Of a stretch of 29,461 bases of DNA, positions 23,328-29,461 are shown one piece after another (the first letter of the stretch is position 1; every line of letters begins with the position of its first letter). The stretch comes from an uncultured Lachnospiraceae bacterium (GTDB taxonomy: Bacteria; Bacillota; Clostridia; Lachnospirales; Lachnospiraceae). Where the stretch lies: positions 1 through 29,461 of the forward strand of contig URDN01000032.1 in NCBI GenBank assembly GCA_900546495.1. The letters are read 5' to 3'. A program made the position numbers and the translations under genes. The notes below the pieces were generated by a model. It had not been told where the DNA came from. It worked only from the letters and a program-made list of their open reading frames with translations, and ran no database searches.

Positions 23328-26300
23328 TTAAAGATTTTTGACAGTCGCGATGTCGATCATCGTCATCTCATCATTTGCTGTCTCAAGGCTGAGTGCCAGC
23401 GCATTTGCTGTATCCATAGATGTCAGGCAGTGAACACCTGTCTCAATGGCATTTCGGCGAATAAGGAATCCGTCTCTGGATTTGTCACGTCCCTGTGTCG
23501 GTGTATCGATAACAAGGTCGATCTTGTGGCCAAGGATCAGATCCATAACGTTTGGTGATTCCTGAGAAATTTTATTAACACGGCGTGCGTTTACGCCATG
23601 ATCCTGCAGGTATTTTGCAGTACTTCTTGTAGCATAAATGGTATAACCAAGTGCTTCGAAACGTTTCGCGACACTGACTGCCTCCGGTTTATCCGCATCT
23701 TTTACGGTCATAATCATCTGTTTGTATTTTGGAAGCTGAATGCCCGCACCAATAAATGCTTTGTACAGTGCTTCGTTGAAGTTCTTTGCAATACCAAGGC
23801 ACTCACCGGTGGATTTCATTTCCGGTCCAAGGCTGATCTCAGCGCCACGCAGCTTTTCAAAGGAGAATACCGGCATCTTGATGGCAATGTAATCTGCTTC
23901 CGGTGCCAGTCCCGGCTCATAACCCATGCCTTTGATGGTCTCGCCAAGGATTACTTTGGTTGCCAGATCTACAATCGGAATACCTGTCACTTTGCTGATA
24001 TACGGTACGGTTCTGGAAGAACGCGGGTTTACTTCGATTACATATACTTCCTCGTTCATGGCGATGAACTGAATATTAATCAGTCCTACGACATGAAGTG
24101 CTCTTGCCAGACGTTTTGTATACTCTACGATGGTCTCTTTTACATGATCGCTGATGGTCGGTGCCGGATATACGGAAATACTGTCGCCGGAATGTACGCC
24201 GGTGCGCTCGATATGCTCCATGATACCAGGAATCAGGATATCGGTACCGTCGCATACCGCATCAACTTCAATTTCTTTACCCATCAGGTATTTATCGATC
24301 AGAATCGGGTGATCCTGTGCGATCTGGTTGATGGTATCGATAAATTCTACAATCTCATCATCATTGAATGCAATGTGCATGCCCTGTCCGCCAAGTACAT
24401 AGGAAGGACGAACCAGTACCGGATAACCGATACGGTTTGCTGCTGCTTTTGCTTCCTGAGCGGTGTATACCGTATCACCTGCTGCTCTCGGAATACCTGT
24501 CTGCTCCAGGATTTCATCAAAGAGCTCACGGTCTTCGGCTGCATCAACATCTTCAGCTTTTGTACCAAGGATCGGAACTCCCATTTTCATCAGACTCTCG
24601 GTCAGTTTGATGGCTGTCTGTCCACCGAACTGTACGACTGCTCCATCCGGTTTTTCAATGTTTACGACGTTCTCTACATCTTCCGGTGTCAGCGGCTCGA
24701 AATACAGTTTGTCAGCGATATCAAAGTCGGTGGAAACGGTCTCCGGATTGTTGTTAATAATAATGGTTTCATATCCTGCGTTAGAAAATGCCCATGTACA
24801 ATGAACAGAACAGAAATCGAACTCGATACCCTGTCCGATACGGATCGGGCCGGAACCAAGTACCAGAACTTTTTTCTTCTTTGCAGTTCCGTCTGCTTCA
24901 TTTTCACCATCAAAGCATGAATAGTAATATGGTGTAGTTGCCTCAAACTCAGCGGCACAGGTATCAACCATCTTGAAGGAAGCTGTGATACCGTTTTCGT
25001 AACGCATGTTTTTGATGTATTCTTCGTCTTTTCCGGTTAACTGCGCAATGACTTTATCCGGGAACTCAATACGTTTTGCTTCGCGGAGCAGATCAACTGT
25101 CAATGCCTCGCTGCGCAGACGGCCTTCCATCTCAACCAGGATTGCAATCTTATCAATAAACCATTTATCGATTTTTGTGATGTCATGGATCGTATCATAA
25201 GAAACTCCACGACGGCATGCTTCAGCGATAACCCAGATTCTTCTGTCATCTACTACTTTCAGACGCTCGATCAATTTGTCATAAGAAAGTGTCAGATACT
25301 CATCAGAGACAAGGCTGTCAACATGCTGTTCCAGTGAACGGATGGCTTTCATCAGTGCACCCTCGAAGTTTGTGCAGATACTCATAACCTCACCGGTTGC
25401 TTTCATCTGTGTGGTCAGCGTACGTTTTGCAGTGATAAATTTATCAAACGGCAGACGCGGGATTTTTACAACACAGTAATCCAGCATCGGCTCAAAACTT
25501 GCATAAGTTTTGCCTGTGATAGCATTTTTAATCTCATCCAGTGTATAACCAAGTGCGATCTTTGCAGCAACTTTTGCGATCGGATATCCTGTTGCTTTGG
25601 AAGCCAGCGCAGAAGAACGGCTTACACGCGGGTTAACTTCGATAACGCAGTACTCGAAGGAATCCGGATTTAACGCATACTGTACGTTACAACCACCAGT
25701 AATGTTCAGCTCGCTGATGATGTTTAACGCAGATGTACGCAGCATCTGGTATTCTTTATCGCCTAGTGTCTGGGACGGCGCTACTACAATGGAATCACCG
25801 GTATGGACACCAACCGGATCAATGTTCTCCATATTACATACGGTAATGCAGTTTCCATTAGCATCACGCATTACTTCGTACTCGATTTCTTTCCATCCGG
25901 CAATGCAGCGCTCAACCAGAACTTCTCCGACACGGCTCAGACGCAGACCGTTGCTCAGGATTTCAACCAGTTCTTCTTCGTTGTGAGCGATACCGCCGCC
26001 GCTTCCTCCTAAAGTGAAAGCCGGACGCAGTACAACCGGATAACCGATGGTATTTGTAAATTTGATACCGTCCTCTACTGTATTTACGACCAGAGAAGCG
26101 GCACATGGCTCGCCGATTTTTTCCATGGTATCTTTGAATGCCTGACGATCCTCCGCACGGAAAATTGTCTCAGCTGTTGTACCGATAAGTTTTACACCGT
26201 TTTCCTCTAAGAATCCGGATTCTGCCAGCTCCATACCAAGGTTCAGACCTGCCTGTCCACCAAGGGTCGGAAGTACGCTGTCCGGTTTTTCTTTTAAAAT

Positions 26301-26531
26301 AATCTGTTTTAACACATCAACAGTCAGCGGCTCAATGTACACCTGATCTGCGATCTGTTTATCTGTCATGATGGTTGCCGGGTTGGAGTTTACCAGACAA
26401 ACCTCAACGCCTTCCTCTTTCAGGGAACGGCATGCCTGTGTACCCGCATAATCAAACTCAGCTGCCTGTCCGATAACGATCGGACCGGAACCGATTACTA
26501 ATACTTTTTTGATATCTGATCTCTTTGGCAT
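23328..26531 (-). CDS. carB: Carbamoyl phosphate synthase large subunit
   Basis: 1067 aa, full length. Makes carbamoyl phosphate from bicarbonate, ATP and ammonia passed from CarA, for pyrimidine and arginine synthesis. Two homologous ATP-grasp halves are evident: first half KKVLVIGSGPIVIGQAAEFDY and RPAFTLGGSGGG; second half KKKVLVLGSGPIRIGQGIEFD and RPSYVLGGQGM. A C-terminal MGS-like regulatory domain follows (VIDTPTQGRDKSRDGFLIRR). Its ATG overlaps the carA stop by one base (TAATG), so the two subunits are translationally coupled. It is followed by arm E. Confidence 0.97.
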   Translation of the reverse strand: MPKRSDIKKVLVIGSGPIVIGQAAEFDYAGTQACRSLKEEGVEVCLVNSNPATIMTDKQIADQVYIEPLTVDVLKQIILKEKPDSVLPTLGGQAGLNLGMELAESGFLEENGVKLIGTTAETIFRAEDRQAFKDTMEKIGEPCAASLVVNTVEDGIKFTNTIGYPVVLRPAFTLGGSGGGIAHNEEELVEILSNGLRLSRVGEVLVERCIAGWKEIEYEVMRDANGNCITVCNMENIDPVGVHTGDSIVVAPSQTLGDKEYQMLRTSALNIISELNITGGCNVQYALNPDSFEYCVIEVNPRVSRSSALASKATGYPIAKVAAKIALGYTLDEIKNAITGKTYASFEPMLDYCVVKIPRLPFDKFITAKRTLTTQMKATGEVMSICTNFEGALMKAIRSLEQHVDSLVSDEYLTLSYDKLIERLKVVDDRRIWVIAEACRRGVSYDTIHDITKIDKWFIDKIAILVEMEGRLRSEALTVDLLREAKRIEFPDKVIAQLTGKDEEYIKNMRYENGITASFKMVDTCAAEFEATTPYYYSCFDGENEADGTAKKKKVLVLGSGPIRIGQGIEFDFCSVHCTWAFSNAGYETIIINNNPETVSTDFDIADKLYFEPLTPEDVENVVNIEKPDGAVVQFGGQTAIKLTESLMKMGVPILGTKAEDVDAAEDRELFDEILEQTGIPRAAGDTVYTAQEAKAAANRIGYPVLVRPSYVLGGQGMHIAFNDDEIVEFIDTINQIAQDHPILIDKYLMGKEIEVDAVCDGTDILIPGIMEHIERTGVHSGDSISVYPAPTISDHVKETIVEYTKRLARALHVVGLINIQFIAMNEEVYVIEVNPRSSRTVPYISKVTGIPIVDLATKVILGETIKGMGYEPGLAPEADYIAIKMPVFSFEKLRGAEISLGPEMKSTGECLGIAKNFNEALYKAFIGAGIQLPKYKQMIMTVKDADKPEAVSVAKRFEALGYTIYATRSTAKYLQDHGVNARRVNKISQESPNVMDLILGHKIDLVIDTPTQGRDKSRDGFLIRRNAIETGVHCLTSMDTANALALSLETANDEMTMIDIATVKNL

Positions 26532-27601
26532 TATTTCTGTCCTCCCATCATTTCAATAAACTTGTCAAACAGGTATCCGGAATCCTGTGGTCCAGGGCAT
26601 GCTTCCGGATGGAACTGTACGGTAAAGATATTTTTACCTGTATACTTGAGTCCCTCGTTGGTTCCGTCGTTTACATTTGTAAATGCCGGAACTGCTACTG
26701 CCGGGTCAAGACTTTCTGCATCAACCGCATATCCATGGTTCTGAGATGAAATGTATACACGACCGGTCTCCAGATCTTTTACCGGATGATTGCCGCCTCT
26801 GTGGCCGTATTTTAATTTGTAAGTATCTGCGCCGGTAGCTAATGCCATCAGCTGGTGTCCTAAACAGATCGCAAAAATCGGCACTTCAGAATCGTAAAGT
26901 TTTTTCACTTCTTTGATAATATCCGTGCAGGCTTTCGGATCTCCGGGGCCGTTAGAAAGCATGATTCCGTCCGGGTTGGAAGCAAGGATTTCCTCAGCAG
27001 TTGTGTGTGCCGGATAAATCGTAACTTCACAGCCACGTTTGTGCAGGGACTGTGCAATGTTATTTTTTGCACCAAAGTCCAGCAGGGCTACTTTATAGCC
27101 GTCTGCTTTCAGCACTTCTTTCTCACTGCATGTCACTTTATCTACTACATTTCCTGTATTGTATACATGAAGCTGCGGCAGAATTTCATCAAGTTTGTAA
27201 TTTTCATCAGTGGTGATCATGCCGTTCATGGTTCCTTTTTCACGCAGAATTTTTGTCAATGCTCTTGTGTCAATTCCTGCGATTCCCGGAATATCGTGCT
27301 CTTTCAGGAAATCCTGAACGGTTCCCTGGCAACGGAAATTGCTTGGAATTCTGGATAATTCTCTTACGATATATCCGTCCGGCCATGGCTGCGCAGACTC
27401 CATATCCGGTGTAATTCCATAATTTCCAATCAGCGGATAAGTCATTACGACTGCCTGTCCCGCATAGGATGGGTCTGTCAAAACCTCCAGATAACCAGTC
27501 ATGGAAGTATTGAAGACGATCTCACTGATCACGCTCTTTGTCGAACCAATGCTTGTTCCGGTAAATACTGTACCGTCTTCCAGAATCAGAAATGCTTTCA
27601 T
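26531..27601 (-). CDS. carA: Carbamoyl phosphate synthase small subunit (glutaminase)
   Basis: 356 aa. Hydrolyses glutamine and channels ammonia to CarB. N-terminal CPSase domain (GTVFTGTSIG, FNTSMTGYLEVLTDPSYAGQ) and class I amidotransferase domain with nucleophile Cys246 (FAICLGHQ) and the His331/Glu333 pair (QFHPEACPGP). AAAGGA lies about 10 nt before the ATG. It shares an operon with carB (1-bp overlap). I see neither a PyrR-binding motif nor a classical pyrimidine attenuator in the leader. Confidence 0.96.
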   Translation of the reverse strand: MKAFLILEDGTVFTGTSIGSTKSVISEIVFNTSMTGYLEVLTDPSYAGQAVVMTYPLIGNYGITPDMESAQPWPDGYIVRELSRIPSNFRCQGTVQDFLKEHDIPGIAGIDTRALTKILREKGTMNGMITTDENYKLDEILPQLHVYNTGNVVDKVTCSEKEVLKADGYKVALLDFGAKNNIAQSLHKRGCEVTIYPAHTTAEEILASNPDGIMLSNGPGDPKACTDIIKEVKKLYDSEVPIFAICLGHQLMALATGADTYKLKYGHRGGNHPVKDLETGRVYISSQNHGYAVDAESLDPAVAVPAFTNVNDGTNEGLKYTGKNIFTVQFHPEACPGPQDSGYLFDKFIEMMGGQK

Positions 27602-27967
27602 TTATTCGCCCGTCCTTTCTCTTTTTTACAATATACATTTTTATTTTAACATGTATTTCCTGGCTTGTTGCAAAAAAAAAGAGGGAATTTTCTCTTTTTT
27701 GTATATTTATACATTATTCATGCATAATATTCACTTTTCTGCCATATATACAAATTGTAGGTATTCTATCACAATTTTATATGTTTTTCAATACTAACTT
27801 TTGGGATCTATTCATAATTCTTTCTAATCATATTTATCAGACATGATTATCTCATACTGACATTCATAGAATAACTACACTATTGTTAAGATTCCATGTC
27901 CTGCCTCTTTATCATCATAATATCAATCGAAACATCACGCAATTCTTCTGTTTGCTTATATACAACA
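27602..27967. promoter_or_regulatory. carAB upstream region
   Basis: 366 bp of very AT-rich DNA. On the minus strand there are two weak promoter candidates: TTGTGA-18-TATATA ending near 27746, and an extended -10 TGT-TAAAAT near 27650 with TTGCAA 19 bp before it. Between them is a low-GC hairpin with T-run (27675-27700, AAAAAAGAG / CTCTTTTTT). A CATGAATAA near 27715-27724 resembles half of an ARG box, too weakly to call. No gene is seen. Confidence 0.4.
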
Positions 27968-28003
27968 ACGGCAAGACCCGACTTCATTGCCAGGCCTTGC
28001 CGT
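27968..28003 (-). terminator. Terminator downstream of serS
   Basis: ACGGCAAG (27968-27975) pairs with CTTGCCGT (27996-28003), with additional CC/GG pairing inside, starting 7 bp past the serS stop. On the minus strand the stem is followed by TGTTGTATAT, a modest T-tract. Confidence 0.65.
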
Positions 28004-28010
28004 CTCTTAA

Positions 28011-29291
28011 TTACTCAATTTTTGTTTTTCCACCCATGTATGGCTGTAATGCTTTCGGAATATTTACAGTTCCGTCTGCATTTAAGTTGTTCTCTAAGAA
28101 TGCAATCAGCATTCTTGGCGGAGCAACTACTGTATTATTTAATGTGTGTGCCAGATATTTCTTGCCATCTTTGCCTTTGACACGGATTTTCAGACGTCTT
28201 GCCTGAGCATCACCAAGGTTAGAACAGCTTCCTACCTCAAAATATTTCTTCTGACGTGGAGACCATGCCTCTACATCGACAGATTTTACTTTCAGGTCAG
28301 CAAGGTCACCGGAGCAGCACTCTAATGTACGAACCGGAATATCAAGGCTACGGAACAGATCTACGGTATTCTGCCATAATTTTTCATACCACATCATGGA
28401 ATCTTCTGGTTTGCAAACAACGATCATTTCCTGTTTTTCAAACTGGTGAATACGATATACGCCTCTCTCCTCGATACCATGAGCGCCTTTCTCTTTACGG
28501 AAACATGGAGAATAGCTTGTCAGAGTTTTTGGCAGCTGTTCCTCGTCGATCATAGTATCGATAAAGCTTCCGATCATGGAATGCTCAGAAGTACCGATCA
28601 GATACAGGTCTTCGCCTTCGATCTTGTACATCATAGCGTCCATCTCATCAAAACTCATAACGCCGGTAACAACGTTACTTCTGATCATATATGGCGGAAT
28701 GCAGTAGGTGAATCCACGGTCAATCATAAAGTCACGGGCATAAGCCAGAACTGCAGAATGCAGGCGGGCAATATCCCCTTTCAAATAATAAAAACCGTTT
28801 CCGGCTACTTTTCTTGCACTGTCAAGGTCGATACCGTCAAATTTCTCCATAATTTCTGTATGGTACGGAATCTCAAAATCCGGAACAACCGGCTCACCAA
28901 AACGCTCAACCTCTACGTTCTCACTGTCATCTTTTCCAATCGGAACAGACGGATCAATGATGTTCGGGATGGTCATCATAATCTTTTTGATTTTCTCCTG
29001 AAGTTCGCTTTCCTGTGCTTCAAGCTCTGTCAGACGTTCTGCATCTTTGGCAACCTGCTCTTTTAATGCCATTGCTTCTTCCTTTTTGCCCTGTCCCATC
29101 AGTGCACCGATCTGTTTGGAGATACGGTTTCTGTTGGCACGAAGATCGTCAGCTTCCTGCTGAACATTTCTGGATGATGCATCTAACTCGATCACTTCGT
29201 CTACCAGACCAAGTTTGTGGTCCTGAAATTTATTTTTGATATTCTGTTTTACAATATCCGGGTTTTCTCTTAAAAACTTAATGTCAATCAT
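28011..29291 (-). CDS. serS: Seryl-tRNA synthetase (divergent form)
   Basis: 426 aa from the ATG at 29291, preceded by AGGAGG at 5 nt; an in-frame GTG at 29333 would place the -10 box and ribosome binding site inside the gene, so it is rejected. It charges tRNA-Ser. The N-terminal coiled-coil arm (about 30-100) that grips the tRNA long variable arm is followed by a class II catalytic core: GTSEHSMIG, motif 2 CFRKEKGAHGIEERGVYRIHQFEK-type loop, SCSNLGDAQARRLKIR, and motif 3 LNNTVVAPPRMLIAFLEN, ending LQPYMGG. The common bacterial forms read TAEVPLTN and LNGSGLAVGR at two of these places, so the serine-binding and motif 3 regions differ. The arginine of motif 3 is kept, so the enzyme should be active. 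Confidence 0.93.
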   Translation of the reverse strand: MIDIKFLRENPDIVKQNIKNKFQDHKLGLVDEVIELDASSRNVQQEADDLRANRNRISKQIGALMGQGKKEEAMALKEQVAKDAERLTELEAQESELQEKIKKIMMTIPNIIDPSVPIGKDDSENVEVERFGEPVVPDFEIPYHTEIMEKFDGIDLDSARKVAGNGFYYLKGDIARLHSAVLAYARDFMIDRGFTYCIPPYMIRSNVVTGVMSFDEMDAMMYKIEGEDLYLIGTSEHSMIGSFIDTMIDEEQLPKTLTSYSPCFRKEKGAHGIEERGVYRIHQFEKQEMIVVCKPEDSMMWYEKLWQNTVDLFRSLDIPVRTLECCSGDLADLKVKSVDVEAWSPRQKKYFEVGSCSNLGDAQARRLKIRVKGKDGKKYLAHTLNNTVVAPPRMLIAFLENNLNADGTVNIPKALQPYMGGKTKIE

Positions 29292-29324
29292 AGCTTCCTC
29301 CTGAGGAAATTTTATTCTTTCAAA

Positions 29325-29353
29325 AGTATACACTGATTTTTGCCAATATTCAA
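29325..29353 (-). promoter_or_regulatory. SigA-type promoter of serS
   Basis: On the minus strand TTGAAT (29353-29348), a 17-bp spacer, TATACT (29330-29325). The start codon is about 34 nt downstream, leaving no room for a T-box leader between promoter and gene. Confidence 0.75.
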
Positions 29354-29408
29354 GCCTTGTTCATCGTGTTCTTGGCGAAAATTTACCTTTGCAAAGTGGA
29401 ATTTACTT

Positions 29409-29442
29409 TGTAAAGCGGACATTCGCAATCCGCTTTCGCTAC
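29409..29442. repeat. 34-bp hairpin repeat, right copy
   Basis: Exact reverse complement of 1-34, with the AAAGCGGA / TCCGCTTT stem. It lies upstream of the serS promoter. The remaining 19 bases of the window show nothing recognisable. Confidence 0.85.
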
Positions 29443-29461
29443 TTGCTCATGAACGCAGTCG

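Noticed and set aside
23598..24920. Long plus-strand open frames opposite carB (440 codons) and opposite lon, bcd and others
   Set aside because: They are antisense shadows of well-supported genes, with no ribosome binding sites and no recognisable domains.
27602..27967. PyrR attenuator or ARG-box control of carAB
   Set aside because: No PyrR-binding motif; the ARG-box-like CATGAATAA is one half-site in very AT-rich DNA.
29292..29461. T-box leader for serS
   Set aside because: A good promoter lies only about 34 nt before the start codon, and no specifier loop or antiterminator pattern is visible.

Overview
The window looks like chromosomal DNA from a butyrate-forming, low-G+C Gram-positive anaerobe, most likely of the Lachnospiraceae (Roseburia/Coprococcus/Butyrivibrio-like). 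The evidence is a butyryl-CoA gene set ordered thl-hbd-bcd-etfB-etfA, strong AGGAGG ribosome binding sites, a CIRCE element, Rex-like and PhoP-like operators, and AT-rich intergenic DNA. I see no phage, plasmid, tRNA, rRNA or CRISPR. All protein genes are on the minus strand except xpaC and telA.

Layout. 1-11200 is a minus-strand block of proteostasis and ribosome-associated genes: LonA protease behind a CIRCE-overlapped promoter; a TetM/EF-G-like GTPase fused to a Rae1/YacP NYN ribonuclease domain; a Lon-like AAA+ protein without a protease domain; a beta-carbonic anhydrase; a beta-CASP metallo-beta-lactamase RNase-like protein; and a DUF815 ATPase. 11200-14070 carries xpaC and telA on the plus strand, a pair also known as xpaC-yaaN in Bacillus. 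14386-16405 is a PhoR/PhoP-type two-component system whose promoter has four 11-bp-phased Pho-box-like repeats. 16985-22495 is the crotonyl-CoA/butyryl-CoA pathway (acetoacetyl-CoA thiolase, 3-hydroxybutyryl-CoA dehydrogenase, butyryl-CoA dehydrogenase, EtfB, EtfA) without crotonase. It appears split into two transcription units, both with Rex-like operators. 23328-27601 is carAB (carbamoyl phosphate synthase) and 28011-29291 is a divergent seryl-tRNA synthetase.

Three intergenic regions (14085-14345, 16655-16979, 23011-23305) hold members of one repeat family. Each is a large imperfect palindrome made of two convergent arms. Each arm is a stem-loop whose 31-nt loop is conserved, with covarying inner pairs, while the outer stem differs in sequence from copy to copy; it is perfectly or largely self-complementary in four arms (A, B, C, E) and degenerate in D and F. 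I could not match this to a family I know, and it is the best candidate here for something undescribed. The other strong candidate is the GTPase-nuclease fusion. It places a ribosome A-site-acting endonuclease on a ribosome-protection-type GTPase, and its leader has unusual hairpins and short overlapping upstream ORFs. A separate 34-bp hairpin repeat stands in inverted orientation at the two ends of the window, with a partial copy at 9866.
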